DNA from: Pseudomonadota bacterium
Lineage (GTDB): Bacteria > Pseudomonadota > Gammaproteobacteria > Steroidobacterales > Steroidobacteraceae
Direction: 5' to 3'
DNA length: 64,000 nt
Assembly (NCBI GenBank): GCA_021838635.1
Contig: JAKCDC010000013.1
Location: 1 to 64,000 of the forward strand
Shown piece after piece: positions 31,865-41,623 of this stretch (its first letter is position 1; every line of letters starts with the position of its first letter). The translations under genes were made by a program, and so were the position numbers. Below the pieces are notes generated by a model. It did not search any database. It had not been told where the DNA came from and worked only from the letters and a program-made list of their open reading frames with translations.

Positions 31865-32120
31865 GGAACCCGGGCGCGTCCGCGAGGCTTGCGCTCATCG
31901 CCGGGACCGATCTCGACCGGGCGCACGCCGCACCCCGAATCCCGTAGCCGCCCGAGGCAAGGTCTGAATACGGCCGCGCACCCCTGCGGGCACAGCAGCG
32001 CCGCGGCGAGCGCCTCGTGGTTCGCTTGCCTGCCGCCACCGGCCGCTGCGCATCGACCCGACGTCCCGAGCGCTCGCAGGCCCCGTGACCGGCCACGGGC
32101 CGATCCGCTACAGTGCGCAC
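31865..32120. other. Intergenic, promoter of the SRAP gene at its end
   Basis: No gene is seen. TACAGT (32109-32114) lies six bases before the ATG at 32121, giving a possible leaderless start for the SRAP gene. Confidence 0.4.
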
Positions 32121-32804
32121 ATGTGCGGACGTTACATCCTGGCCCAGCAGGCGAAGTTCGAGCGTGCCGTGCGCCTCGGCCGCGTACACTGGGAATTCAC
32201 CGCACGCTACAACGTCGCACCGTCGCAGCCCGTGCCGGTCGTGCGGGCCAACGCCGGCGTGCTCGAGGGCGTCATGATGCGCTGGGGGCTGATTCCCTCC
32301 TTCGCGCACGGCGTGCCGCCGAAGTACTCGACCATCAACGCGACGGTGGAAAAATTGACCACCTCGCCGGTATGGCGCGGGCCCTGGACGCACGGGCAGC
32401 GCTGCATTCAGCTTGCCGCCGGCTTCTACGAGTGGCATCTGGAGGACGACGGGCGTAAGCAGCCGTACTTCATTCGCCTCACCGACGCCCCGGTGTTCGG
32501 GTTCGCCGGCCTCTGGGACGCCAGCATCGCGCCCGCCGGCGGACCCATCGAGAGCTGCGCTCTGATCACGCTGCCCGCCAACACGCTGATGCGCCACATC
32601 CACAACAGTGCCCGCCATCCCGGGCGCATGCCGGCGATCCTCGCGCCCGAGCAGTTCGACGCCTGGCTCGCAGGCGCACCGCAGGCGGCACTGACGATGC
32701 TGCACGCGTACTCGCCCGAGCGCATGGCGGCGTATGCGGTGAGTCTGAAAGTCAACAGCCCGCGCAACGACGGGCCGGAACTGATCGAGCCGCTGCGCGC
32801 CTGA
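32121..32804 (+). CDS. SRAP-family (YedK/HMCES-like) DNA-protein crosslink protein
   Basis: A 227-residue protein beginning MCGRYILAQQ, with the invariant Cys2 that forms a covalent thiazolidine link to abasic sites in single-stranded DNA. Other signatures are RYNVAPSQPVPVVR, MRWGLIPSF, INATVEKLTTSPVW (usually INARxET), RCIQLAAGFYEWHLEDDGRKQPYFI with the catalytic Glu, FAGLWD, ALITLPAN and RHPGRMPAIL (usually HxRMP with the His). The ATG at 32121 is fixed by Cys2. The INATVEK variation from INARAET is notable. Role: shields abasic sites from error-prone processing. Confidence 0.92.
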   Translation: MCGRYILAQQAKFERAVRLGRVHWEFTARYNVAPSQPVPVVRANAGVLEGVMMRWGLIPSFAHGVPPKYSTINATVEKLTTSPVWRGPWTHGQRCIQLAAGFYEWHLEDDGRKQPYFIRLTDAPVFGFAGLWDASIAPAGGPIESCALITLPANTLMRHIHNSARHPGRMPAILAPEQFDAWLAGAPQAALTMLHAYSPERMAAYAVSLKVNSPRNDGPELIEPLRA

Positions 32805-32869
32805 TCGGGCCGTCGGACTCCGTGGCGCTCCTCGGGCACGCACCGCGCGACGCTGCGGACTCCTTAGGA

Positions 32870-34264
32870 TCAGGCCGCGGCCACGGCGGGCGACCCATCC
32901 CGGCGGACGGCGTCCGCACCGTCTTGCACCGCCGAGCGGCTCGCAGCGCCCCTTCCGATCGCGAAGTAACGCCAGCCAAGGGTGTGCATCTGGGCCGGAT
33001 CGTAAAGATTACGGCCGTCAAAGATCACCGGCTCATTCAGCCGCTGGCGCATCTGGGCAAAATCCGGACTGCGAAACTCCGGCCACTCCGTCACGATGGC
33101 AAGCGCATCGGCGCCCTCGAGCGCCTGCAGCGCCGAGGCGCACAATTCAAGGCCGCGGCGCGCCCCGAACAGCCGCCGTGCCTCGGGCATGGCCACCGGG
33201 TCGTAGGCGCGCACCCGCGCGCCGGCCGCCCACAGACTCCCGAGCAGCACCCGGCTCGGCGCCTCGCGCATATCATCCGTGTTGGGTTTGAAGGCGAGTC
33301 CCCACAGCGCGATCGTCCTGCCGTTCAGATCGGGAAAATGCGCGCTGAGCTTCTCAAACAGTCGGTGCTTCTGTCGCTCGTTGACCGCCTCGACTGCCTG
33401 CAGCAGCGCCGCTTCGCACCCGACGCCGGTCGCTGAGCGCACCAGCGCTTTGACGTCCTTCGGGAAACACGAGCCGCCGTAGCCGACGCCCGGGTATAGA
33501 AATGCATGACCGATCCGCGGATCCGCACCCATCCCCTGACGCACGCTCTCGATGTCCGCGCCGGCCCGCTCGGCGAATCCGGCCAGTTCGTTCATGAAGC
33601 TGATGCGGGTGGCGAGCATCGCATTGGCCGCGTACTTGGTCAGTTCCGCAGAGCGCACATCCATTGCGATCAAGCGGCTGCGGTTGCGCGTAAAGGGCTC
33701 GTACAGCTCGCGCATCAGCCCGATGGCCCGCTCGCTCTCAGCCCCAATGACGATCCGGTCGGGCTTGATGAAATCGGCGATGGCAGCGCCTTCCTTGAGA
33801 AACTCCGGGTTCGAGACCGTGTCGTAGGGCACCGTCGCGCCGCGCCGCTTGAGTGCGCCAGCCAGCGCGGCGCGCACTTTCTGCCCCGTGCCCACCGGCA
33901 CCGTCGACTTGGTGATCACGACTTTGTATTCGCTCATGCGGGCCCCGATCGTCTCGGCGACCGCCAGTACGTGACGCAGATCGGCCGAGCCGTCCTCCTG
34001 CGGCGGCGTGCCCACTGCGATCATCTGAAACACTCCATGCGCGACCCCAGCATCCGGATCATCGGTGAAGACCAGCCGGCCGGCCGCACCGTTGCGCTGC
34101 AGCAGCGTCTGAAGACCGGGCTCATGGATGGGTACCTGGCCGCCGCGCAGCAGATCGATCTTGTGCCGATCGACATCCACGCACATGACCTGATTACCCG
34201 CATCGGCCAAACAGGCCCCGGTGACGAGCCCGACGTACCCTGATCCGAAAATCGTGATGTTCAT
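32870..34264 (-). CDS. ugd: UDP-glucose 6-dehydrogenase
   Basis: A 464-residue enzyme oxidising UDP-glucose to UDP-glucuronate with NAD. Signatures: [99 protein letters not shown] with the catalytic Cys, and [15 protein letters not shown]. The C-terminal tail ([27 protein letters not shown]) extends beyond the usual end. It is the last gene of the minus-strand glycosyltransferase operon, 15 bases after the histidine-phosphatase stop, and would provide UDP-glucuronate for the surface polymer. Confidence 0.95.
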   Translation of the reverse strand: MNITIFGSGYVGLVTGACLADAGNQVMCVDVDRHKIDLLRGGQVPIHEPGLQTLLQRNGAAGRLVFTDDPDAGVAHGVFQMIAVGTPPQEDGSADLRHVLAVAETIGARMSEYKVVITKSTVPVGTGQKVRAALAGALKRRGATVPYDTVSNPEFLKEGAAIADFIKPDRIVIGAESERAIGLMRELYEPFTRNRSRLIAMDVRSAELTKYAANAMLATRISFMNELAGFAERAGADIESVRQGMGADPRIGHAFLYPGVGYGGSCFPKDVKALVRSATGVGCEAALLQAVEAVNERQKHRLFEKLSAHFPDLNGRTIALWGLAFKPNTDDMREAPSRVLLGSLWAAGARVRAYDPVAMPEARRLFGARRGLELCASALQALEGADALAIVTEWPEFRSPDFAQMRQRLNEPVIFDGRNLYDPAQMHTLGWRYFAIGRGAASRSAVQDGADAVRRDGSPAVAAA

Positions 34265-34279
34265 GATCGATCCTATGTT

Positions 34280-34873
34280 TCACTCGGGCCCGAGCCGGCG
34301 CAGCGCGCCGTCCGCAGACCACTCGAATGCCCACAGCACCCCGGAGGGCACCGCGAGCTGACGGAACTGCGCGAGCGGACGCCGCTCGGCAATCAACGCA
34401 GCGAGCCGGATCATCCCGGCATGCGAGACGGCCAGCACCGCACCGGCGCGTCCGACCGGCCAGGGCGGGCGGCAGAGAAAATCGCTCAGCCGCTCATGCG
34501 CATCGGCCAGCGACTCCCCGCCCGGGAAGCGGAATGCCTGCGGCGCCTGCTTCCACCGACGCAACATCCGCGGCCACCGCAGCTTCACCTGCGCCTGGGT
34601 AAGACCCTGCCAGGCGCCGAAATCAATCTCACCGAGACGCGCATCGGACAGCACGGCGGCCCCACCGCACGCGGTTGCAATCAGCGCCGCGGTCGCCGCG
34701 GCGCGCTGCAGCGGACTGGACACGAGCAGCAGGTGCGCATCGGCGTTCAGCCGCTCGCCAATCCCCCGGGCGGTGGCGGCGCCCGCGGCGCACAGCGGCG
34801 GATCGGCCCGGCCCTGATAGCGCCCCTGGAGGTTCCACTCGGTCTCCCCGTGGCGCACGAAACACAACCGCAT
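34280..34873 (-). CDS. Histidine phosphatase-family protein
   Basis: A 197-residue protein with the phosphohistidine motif MRLCFVRHGETEWNLQGRYQGRADPPL, SSPLQRAAATAALIA, LGEIDFGAWQGLT, FPGGESLADAHERL and AVLAVSHAGMIRLAALI: complete active site (two His, two Arg, Glu). It belongs to the phosphoglycerate mutase/alpha-ribazole phosphatase group. Inside an exopolysaccharide operon a sugar-phosphate or lipid-phosphate substrate seems likelier than ribazole, but this is inference. The ATG at 34873 is preferred to a TTG six codons upstream. Confidence 0.85.
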   Translation of the reverse strand: MRLCFVRHGETEWNLQGRYQGRADPPLCAAGAATARGIGERLNADAHLLLVSSPLQRAAATAALIATACGGAAVLSDARLGEIDFGAWQGLTQAQVKLRWPRMLRRWKQAPQAFRFPGGESLADAHERLSDFLCRPPWPVGRAGAVLAVSHAGMIRLAALIAERRPLAQFRQLAVPSGVLWAFEWSADGALRRLGPE

Positions 34874-34887
34874 GGTCGGATCGGCCC

Positions 34888-35724
34888 TCAATATGCGTAC
34901 GTCACACCGAGCGTCACGCGCTGCCCCGCATGAATCCCCTCACCGGCCACATCCTGTTCGTACTCGATGAACGGCTTCAGATGTGCGCTGACCCGATACT
35001 TCAGCCGAATACCCGGACGCAGCAGGTCATATCGCTCGGACCGATCCTGCACCGGCAACGGCGAGCGCAGCGTCAGGGTGCGCACATAGAAGACCTCCAC
35101 CCCGAGCTCGATCCGGCCGGTCACGCGCGTTTCTGCGTCGACCTCGGCGCGCAGCTGCGCCACACCGCCATCGAGAAAGATCCGTGGGCCGCTCTTCAGC
35201 GCCACCCGCCACCGCCGCCCGGCCATGCCGATCTGAAAATCAGGTTCCAGTGCGGTATGACCGACACCCAGGGCCGGATTCGAGCGTATCGAGCCGCTCG
35301 CGGCCACCACGTTGAGCGCGATCGAGTCGGCGAAGCGCGCGCGCTGCACGAGCGCAAGATTCACTCCGATCTCTTGATCTTCAACGCCCGTGGCGCTCGC
35401 CACGGAGCGCACGTGATGATGCACGCGGATCTTCTGCACGCGCGCGGCGCGCAGGTCATATTCGAGCGAGAGCCGCGCGCCGAGTCCCTGCACGCCGGTG
35501 ATGCGCAGCATCGTGTAGCGCAGCTCGCTGCCCGGCAGCGTCGCGGTGCCGTACTGACCGGGCAGGAACACCCGCGTGGCGTCGTACTGTCGCAGTGCGA
35601 AGTCGACCGCACCGTTGCCGGCCGCCGGCACCCACGGGTCGGCATGGGCCACCCCCATCCGCGCGCAGAGTGCGAGTCCCGCCAAGCGCCCGAGGCGCCG
35701 TAGGCTGCGCTGCGCACCGCTCAT
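34888..35724 (-). CDS. Secreted barrel-like outer-membrane protein of the polysaccharide operon
   Basis: A 278-residue protein starting at an ATG that overlaps the ABC-transporter stop (ATGA). After a basic start (SGAQRSLRRLGRLAGLALCARMGVAHA) the signal peptide ends at AHA-D. The rest alternates polar and hydrophobic residues in strand-like stretches (AVDFALRQYDATRVFL, SLEYDLRAARVQKIRVH, IGVNLALVQRARFADSI, RIELGVEVFYVRTLTL, RIKYR-like LKYRVSAHLKPFIEYEQ) and ends in GVTYAY with a terminal aromatic, as in outer-membrane barrels. I do not recognise the family. It could be the export pore or an anchoring protein. Confidence 0.7.
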   Translation of the reverse strand: MSGAQRSLRRLGRLAGLALCARMGVAHADPWVPAAGNGAVDFALRQYDATRVFLPGQYGTATLPGSELRYTMLRITGVQGLGARLSLEYDLRAARVQKIRVHHHVRSVASATGVEDQEIGVNLALVQRARFADSIALNVVAASGSIRSNPALGVGHTALEPDFQIGMAGRRWRVALKSGPRIFLDGGVAQLRAEVDAETRVTGRIELGVEVFYVRTLTLRSPLPVQDRSERYDLLRPGIRLKYRVSAHLKPFIEYEQDVAGEGIHAGQRVTLGVTYAY

Positions 35725-37529
35725 GCCGGGACGGCCAGCCGCAGGTGCGCATTCGCCGCCTCGCGATGGGCCTGCCACAGACTCGCATAGGCGCCCCCGG
35801 AGTGGAGCAACTGCGCATGGGTGCCCCGTTGCACGATCACCCCCGCCTCCAGCACCAGGATCGTCTCGGCGGCCATGACGGACGCCAGACGATGGGCAAT
35901 GAGTAACACCGCGCGGGTCCTCGCCAGCGACTTCAAAGCACGCATCAACCGCTGCTCGGTCAGCGGATCGACGCTGCTGCTCGGCTCATCGAGAATGAGC
36001 ACGGACGCCCCGCTCAGCATCGCGCGCGCCACGGCGACGCACTGACGCTGACCACCCGAGAGCGTCGCGCCGCGCTCGCCAACGACGGTATCGAATCCGT
36101 CCGGCAGCGCCGCGAGAACCTCATCGATGCCGGCTGCGCGTGCCGCGGCGATCGCATCATCGCGCCGCGAATCCTCCCGCCCGTAGGCAATGTTGGCCCA
36201 GACCGACGCATGAAACAGCTGCGGCTCCTGTCCGATCAGTGCGACGCGCGAGCGCACGTACCCCAGACTGAGTGCGCGCAGATCACACCCGTCGAGTGTG
36301 ACTGCCCCGGCCTGCGGATCGTGAAAGCGTGCCGCGAGCGCTGCGAGGGTCGATTTGCCCGCCCCGGTCGGCCCCACCAGCGCAACCGTTCGCCCCGGCT
36401 CGAGACCGAAGGAGACCTCGCGCACGGTGGCGCGCTCTGCACAGTAGCCGAAGGTCACCTGATGAAATTCGAGGACACCGACGCAGCGCTGCGGATCGCG
36501 CGCCGCACCCGGTTGCCCCAGCGCGCCCGTCTCGCCCCAGTACTCCTCGATCCGCTCCAGGGCGACCGCGGCGCGTGCGAATACCCGCCCGGCTTTGGCC
36601 AGCTGCCGAGCCGGGGCGACGATGGCGCGCAGATAGGCGAGAAACACCAACAGATCCCCGGCGCTCAGCGTTCCGTTCAACACGAGCACCGCGCCGTACC
36701 AGGCGATTGCGCCGGTGGCCAACGCGATGGCCAGATTCATCGCCGGGGCAAAGCCCGCTTGCATCCGGTTGCCCCGCAGCGCAGCCTCCATCACCAGTCG
36801 GGCACGTGTCGTGAAGCGATGCTCCTCGAACGACTCGCGCGCACAGGCCTGCACCAGCTGGATGTTGCCGAGAGTCTCCTGGACGGCACCGCTCTGCTGC
36901 CCTTCCTGCCGGCGTGTCTGGCGCGCCGCGGTGCGAATCGCCGCGGCGAAATGCCGCGCGATGCCGATCAGCACCGGTGCGACCGCCAGAGTGAGAAGGC
37001 CGTAGCGCCAGTTCATCACCAGCATCACGATGAGTATCCCGCCGATCGTCAGCAGCTGCGGCAGCAGATCGAGCCCCACGGCCGCAACAAACTGCTGTAG
37101 CGCATTGACGTCTCCGCCGATGCGTGTGGCGAGCTCCCCGCTCAAGTGCGCGCGGTGAAAGGACTGCGGCAGACGCAGCAGATGGGCAAAGAAATCCCGC
37201 CGGAGGGCAAAGCCGATCCGCTGCGCCCCATCGAGCAGCAGGCGATTGCCGAGATAGGCGAGCGCAGCATCGAGGATGCCGAGCACCACGATTGCAGCGC
37301 CCAGCACGTGCAGCAGTTGCAGGCGGTGCAGTTGCGGATCCGGCAGCAGCGCGGCCCACGCGCCGAGCGGCTTACGCAAGATGACGCTGTCGACGATGAA
37401 CTTCAGCGGCCAGGGCAACAGCAGCGCCACCGCCGCACGCAGCGCCATTGCGGCCGCGCCGCCGCCGAGCCGCGCGCGCTCGCGCAGCAAATACGCGGTG
37501 AGCCGCCAGCGAGGTGGCAGCGGCGTCAT
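35721..37529 (-). CDS. ABC exporter (fused membrane and ATPase domains)
   Basis: A 602-residue half-transporter of the MsbA/type IV exporter class: six hydrophobic segments in residues 20-310 (ABC_membrane), then the ATPase with Walker A VGPTGAGKSTLA, Q-loop LIGQEPQLF, signature LSGGQRQ, Walker B VLILDEPSSSVD and switch His IAHRLASV. The ATG overlaps the preceding glycosyltransferase stop, and its own stop overlaps the barrel-protein ATG, so coupling is tight. It probably exports or flips a lipid-linked glycan or other product of the three glycosyltransferases. Confidence 0.92.
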   Translation of the reverse strand: MTPLPPRWRLTAYLLRERARLGGGAAAMALRAAVALLLPWPLKFIVDSVILRKPLGAWAALLPDPQLHRLQLLHVLGAAIVVLGILDAALAYLGNRLLLDGAQRIGFALRRDFFAHLLRLPQSFHRAHLSGELATRIGGDVNALQQFVAAVGLDLLPQLLTIGGILIVMLVMNWRYGLLTLAVAPVLIGIARHFAAAIRTAARQTRRQEGQQSGAVQETLGNIQLVQACARESFEEHRFTTRARLVMEAALRGNRMQAGFAPAMNLAIALATGAIAWYGAVLVLNGTLSAGDLLVFLAYLRAIVAPARQLAKAGRVFARAAVALERIEEYWGETGALGQPGAARDPQRCVGVLEFHQVTFGYCAERATVREVSFGLEPGRTVALVGPTGAGKSTLAALAARFHDPQAGAVTLDGCDLRALSLGYVRSRVALIGQEPQLFHASVWANIAYGREDSRRDDAIAAARAAGIDEVLAALPDGFDTVVGERGATLSGGQRQCVAVARAMLSGASVLILDEPSSSVDPLTEQRLMRALKSLARTRAVLLIAHRLASVMAAETILVLEAGVIVQRGTHAQLLHSGGAYASLWQAHREAANAHLRLAVPA

Positions 37530-38779
37530 GCCGCCGCTCCAACGCGTGCGGCATCGGCGAGCCTCGCCACGCATGTGACGATCCGCTCCCAGCCGCGCCC
37601 CGCCATGCGCTGCTGCGCGGTGCGTCCCATCAGCGCGCGCCGCTGCGGATCATCGAGCAGCGTGATGATCGCCCGGGCACAGTCGAGCGCATCGTCGGGG
37701 TGATACAACAGCCCGCTCTCGCCGTCGTCGATCAGCTCGGTGAGCTGGCCGATGCGCGGGGCGACCACGGGGCGGCCGCCGGCGAGCGCCTCGATCACCT
37801 TCAGGGGCGAGAAATAGAAATCCGCGGCCGCCTGATACGGCGCCACCACCACGTCGCACGCTGCGGTCCACCCGGGGATCTCCACGTGCGGGACCCGGCC
37901 GAGCGCACTGACGCTGTTGCGCCACGGCGCAGATGCCACCGTATTGCAGAATGTCTCCCACCGCGGTCCGTCGCCGACCGCCAAAAGGTGCACATCGTGC
38001 GTGTCGCAGACGGACCGATACGCCTCGAGCAACAGCTCCGTGCCGTGCCAGGCCTTGAAGCTGCCGACGAAACCGATGACACCGGTCTGCGCACCCACGC
38101 CCAGGCGCGCCCGCAGCGGCGCGCGATCCTGCTCACCGGCGGCAAACCGCCTCAGGTCGACCCCGTTGGGCAATACGTGGATGGCGCTGGCACGCTCCGG
38201 CACACGCGCCGCGATGTACTGCTTGACAGCGCTCGATACCGCCACGATGGCCGAGGCGCTGGCAAATGCGGCGCACTCCATGCGCCGGGCGATCGACTCC
38301 AGGCGCAGGCCGCGGAAGCGTTTGTGCTCCTCGACGAGCGGTGCGTTGACTTCCAGAATGCGCGGGCAGCCGAGGGCCGCGGCGATCCGGGCCCCCGCGC
38401 TGCCAAAGAGCGCGTGCCGCTCGTAGATGAAGTCCGGTACGAACTGGCGCGCCTGGAGCAGGCGCTCGAGGCGCGCCGGGAGCGCGCGGTCGTAGGCGAT
38501 TTTGGCGTGTTCTGCGTCGATGAGCGCCGCGTAGCCGGCATCGGTCTTCGCGCCCGGTTGCCGCGCCTGCCCCCCCTCGGGCTCGTCAGTCCGCTGCGGC
38601 GGTAACGGTGCGATCGACACCGGCGGGGCCTCGTTGCCGCTGCCGAGCCGCGCACACACCAGCAGCACTTCGTGACCCAGAGCCGCGGCGGCCCGCACGA
38701 ACTCCCGCACGTGCACCGAGGCCCCCTTGTCGCCGAGTACCGGAATGCCCTGATCAAAGTTCAGATACAGAATCTTCAC
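37526..38779 (-). CDS. Glycosyltransferase family 4
   Basis: A 417-residue GT-B enzyme: VKILYLNFDQGIPVLGDKGASVHVREFVRAAAALGHEV at the N-terminal Rossmann half, FIYERHALFG, PRILEVNAPLVEEH, IHVLPNGVDLRRF, VIGFVGSFKAWHGTELLLEA and the nucleotide-sugar site APYQAAADFYFSPLKVIEALAGGRPVVAPRIGQLTELI. The GTG at 38779 was chosen because it overlaps the upstream stop (GTGA) and begins exactly at the Rossmann strand; the long upstream extension has no homology. Sugar and acceptor are unknown. Confidence 0.9.
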   Translation of the reverse strand: MKILYLNFDQGIPVLGDKGASVHVREFVRAAAALGHEVLLVCARLGSGNEAPPVSIAPLPPQRTDEPEGGQARQPGAKTDAGYAALIDAEHAKIAYDRALPARLERLLQARQFVPDFIYERHALFGSAGARIAAALGCPRILEVNAPLVEEHKRFRGLRLESIARRMECAAFASASAIVAVSSAVKQYIAARVPERASAIHVLPNGVDLRRFAAGEQDRAPLRARLGVGAQTGVIGFVGSFKAWHGTELLLEAYRSVCDTHDVHLLAVGDGPRWETFCNTVASAPWRNSVSALGRVPHVEIPGWTAACDVVVAPYQAAADFYFSPLKVIEALAGGRPVVAPRIGQLTELIDDGESGLLYHPDDALDCARAIITLLDDPQRRALMGRTAQQRMAGRGWERIVTCVARLADAARVGAAA

Positions 38780-40110
38780 CGCGCCCCCTCCCCGAGCACC
38801 GGGGCGGCCCCGGGGAGATCCCCGGCCACCGGCTCGTCGCTCAACGCTCCATCCGCGCAGCACTGCGCGCCGTCGATCAGCGCATGCAGGCCGCGCGTCG
38901 TCTGCCACAGATCGAACTCCCGGGCGAGTACCGAGCGGGCGGTCCTGGCGAGCGTCGCCGCGAGGGGCGCATCGGCGAGCATCCGGCACATTGCCGCGGC
39001 GAGCGCCACCGGGTCGCGCGACGGCGCGAGCAGCCCGGTCTGTCCGTGGCGAACCAATTCCGGGATGCCCGACACGTCACTCGCCACCACCGGTACGCCG
39101 ACCGCCATCGCCTCGGCGATGACGTTCGGAATTCCGTCGCGATCACCGTCCTCGGCGATCCGCGGTGCGAGCACAAACAGGTCGGCCTGGCGGTAGCGGC
39201 CGAGCAGATCCCGGTGCGTCATCGACCCGCTGAAGCGGACCCGCTCGGTGAGACCGAGCCGCAGCGCTTCGGCGGCCAGCGCGCTGCGCAGCGGGCCGTC
39301 CCCGACGATCTCGCATTCGAAATCCACCCCCTGCTCGCGCAGCCGCGCACAGGCGGCGAGCAGGTCCTCGTGTCCCTTCTTCGGGACCAGCCGGCCGACG
39401 CAGAGAATCCGTGCGCGCCGCCCGCCAGCGCGCACCGGGGGGGCCTCGAGGGCCGCGAAGTGCTGCAGGTCGATGCCGTGATACACCAGATGAACGCGCC
39501 GCGGATCGAGTCCCGGGGCGATCTGCCGCAGATAGTCGGCGTTGTATGCCGTGCAGGTCGCGACGAACGCGGCCGCATGCAGATGCCGGCGCAGAATCCT
39601 CGGGCGCGCCAGATAGATGTCCTTGGCGTGCGCGGTGAAACTGAACGGAATGCCGCTCATGCGATGGGCAAAGTGCGCGACCGAAGTCGGTGCATTGGCG
39701 AAATGCGCATGGATGTGCCGCACCCCGGCACGGCGGCAGAGCGCCGCCAGCACCCCGGCACGGGCGAACTGGCGCCACAGCGACATCGGATGGCGCGAGG
39801 TGAGCGTGCGGCGCAGCGCAAGACCGACAGTCCTGAGATACCGCAGCGGGGCCGCGCCGAGCATGCGCGCGTGTGCACCGAGCACCCGGCGCACCTGAGC
39901 GTCGAGCCGCGCGGGGGGCGAGTGGACCGGGGCACACACCTCGGCCACCATGGGATGGTGCGGCGCTGCCTCCGGGGGCAGCAGGGAAAAAATGATCAGC
40001 CGCTCACCGAGCCGCTCCATGGCGCGGATCTCATTGAGGATGAACGTTTCGGTCAGCCGCGGGTAGCGCTTGAGCACGTAGATGACCGGTCCGAGGCGCG
40101 CGGCGCTCAT
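38776..40110 (-). CDS. Glycosyltransferase family 4
   Basis: A 444-residue GT-B enzyme: GPVIYVLKRYPRLTETFILNEIRAMERLG (the KxxPxxSETFIxxE-type start of colanic-acid-like GT4 enzymes), HIHAHFANAPTSVAHFA, FSFTAHAKDIYLA, VHLVYHGIDLQHF, ILCVGRLVPKKGHEDLLAAC and IAEDGDRDGIPNVIAEAMAVGVPVVASDVSGIPELV. The start at 40110 overlaps the preceding gene by four bases and the stop overlaps the next GTG, so the genes are coupled. It is related to WcaL-like transferases; product unknown. Confidence 0.9.
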   Translation of the reverse strand: MSAARLGPVIYVLKRYPRLTETFILNEIRAMERLGERLIIFSLLPPEAAPHHPMVAEVCAPVHSPPARLDAQVRRVLGAHARMLGAAPLRYLRTVGLALRRTLTSRHPMSLWRQFARAGVLAALCRRAGVRHIHAHFANAPTSVAHFAHRMSGIPFSFTAHAKDIYLARPRILRRHLHAAAFVATCTAYNADYLRQIAPGLDPRRVHLVYHGIDLQHFAALEAPPVRAGGRRARILCVGRLVPKKGHEDLLAACARLREQGVDFECEIVGDGPLRSALAAEALRLGLTERVRFSGSMTHRDLLGRYRQADLFVLAPRIAEDGDRDGIPNVIAEAMAVGVPVVASDVSGIPELVRHGQTGLLAPSRDPVALAAAMCRMLADAPLAATLARTARSVLAREFDLWQTTRGLHALIDGAQCCADGALSDEPVAGDLPGAAPVLGEGAR

Positions 40111-41330
40111 GCCGCCCCCTGCACGCGCGGCGCGGCGCGCCGCGCGCGGCCGGCCAGTTCCACCGCAATGCGCTCGGCCCCGCGCAGATCCACATCCCCC
40201 CACAACCGCTCGTGCGGGACCGGCGCGGCGAGCGCAGCGGGCACCCGCTCGGCCAACGAGGCCGCGAGCCGCTCATCGGCCGGCACGCACTCGCACAAAC
40301 CCAGCCCCGCCAGCAGCCCGGCGCGCAATTTCTGCTCCTCGCGCGGCACGCTGCGCGGCACTAGAATTGCCTTCTTGCGCGCCGCCAGCAGCTCCACGCT
40401 GGTGTTGTATCCGGCCATCGACACGACCAGTTCCGCAGCGCCGATACTCGGCACGAGCTCGGTGGTGTACCCGAGGATCTGTACGTCACGCCGACCGGCG
40501 ACCGCGGCCTGCAGCGCAGCGCTCTGTTCAGGGGGCATGAGCGGTCCGGTGACGATCACCGAGAAAAATGCGTTCTCCTGCCCGGCACACAGGCCGCGCA
40601 CATACGAGTGCATGAGAAAGTGGCCGTCGCCACCGCCGCCGGCCGTGACCAGCACCACCGGCCGGCCGGCCGCGCGCTCAGCATCCCAGCACACCCCCAT
40701 CGCCGCCGCCGCGCTCAACTGCTCGGCGCGGGACCGGCCGAGGACATACCCGCAGTACTTCACGCGCTGCGCCGCCGCACCCGACAGTCCATAGGCCGAC
40801 ACGACATCAAAGAGTCGTTCGCTGCCGTACACAAACACATCGTCGTAGGCGTGCTCGATCAGCGCATGCACGTCTTGCTCGGCCCACGAGCGCCGCACGG
40901 CGGCCGGACCGTCGAGGATGTCGCGCAGACCGAGCACCGTGCGCGTCTCGGGCAGTTCGTTGCGGATCAGCGCGAGCGTCGAGAGCAGCTCACCGTTCAT
41001 GCCGCAGGGCGCATGATCGACCAGCAACACATCCGGCCGCTGCTCCTCGATGAGTTTCATGATCAGCGCCTCGCGATACCCCTTGGTCAACCCGAACAGC
41101 TGTCCCGGGGCGCGCGCGGCATATTGTTCCGCACCGGTCTTGACCACCGGCGGCAACGGCTGCACGTGCAGTCCAGGCGGTAGCGTCCACTGACGAATGA
41201 CCGGCGAGCCGGTGAGCAGCCACACCTCGAAGCGCGGCTCGCTGCGCAGCAGCTGATCGGCGATGGCCAGATTGCGGCGCAGATGCCCGAGTCCGAACGT
41301 GTCGTGCGAGTAGATGCACACCTTCGGCAT
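40107..41330 (-). CDS. MurG-like glycosyltransferase (COG4671 type)
   Basis: A 407-residue protein starting PKVCIYSHDTFGLGHLRRNLAIAD, the GT28-like glycine-rich loop (G-L-G-H-x-R-R), with VLLVDHAPCGMNGEL, VFVYGSERLFDV, VVLVTAGGGGDGHFLMHSYV, and the donor-site region ELVVSMAGYNTSVELLAARKKAILVPRSVPREEQKLRAGLLAGLGL. This belongs to the predicted glycosyltransferase group seen beside GT4 pairs. It is the first gene of the operon, with the upstream gap of 293 bases (41331-41623) holding no gene and presumably the promoter. Confidence 0.87.
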   Translation of the reverse strand: MPKVCIYSHDTFGLGHLRRNLAIADQLLRSEPRFEVWLLTGSPVIRQWTLPPGLHVQPLPPVVKTGAEQYAARAPGQLFGLTKGYREALIMKLIEEQRPDVLLVDHAPCGMNGELLSTLALIRNELPETRTVLGLRDILDGPAAVRRSWAEQDVHALIEHAYDDVFVYGSERLFDVVSAYGLSGAAAQRVKYCGYVLGRSRAEQLSAAAAMGVCWDAERAAGRPVVLVTAGGGGDGHFLMHSYVRGLCAGQENAFFSVIVTGPLMPPEQSAALQAAVAGRRDVQILGYTTELVPSIGAAELVVSMAGYNTSVELLAARKKAILVPRSVPREEQKLRAGLLAGLGLCECVPADERLAASLAERVPAALAAPVPHERLWGDVDLRGAERIAVELAGRARRAAPRVQGAA

Positions 41331-41623
41331 CACCGCGGCGGCGCACACGCCGCCGAGAATCCGCTGCGCATTGAAGCGCCGTTCCAGATGAGTCCTGGCT
41401 GACACGCATTGATCCACGGTTCACCTATTCTGTCCAAGTGCAAAGCCGGCCGAGGTTTGCCCGACCGAGACGGCTAGTCCGAACGTGAGACGGGGGCAGC
41501 GAGCCGGATCAATCGGCGCAGTGCGCATCTGTCGCCGTGTGGGGACACATCGGGGCCGACACGCCCATCGGGCACGGTTGGAGCGCCCCCGGGGTGATCC
41601 GGGCGCGGCGAGTGCCCTCAAGC

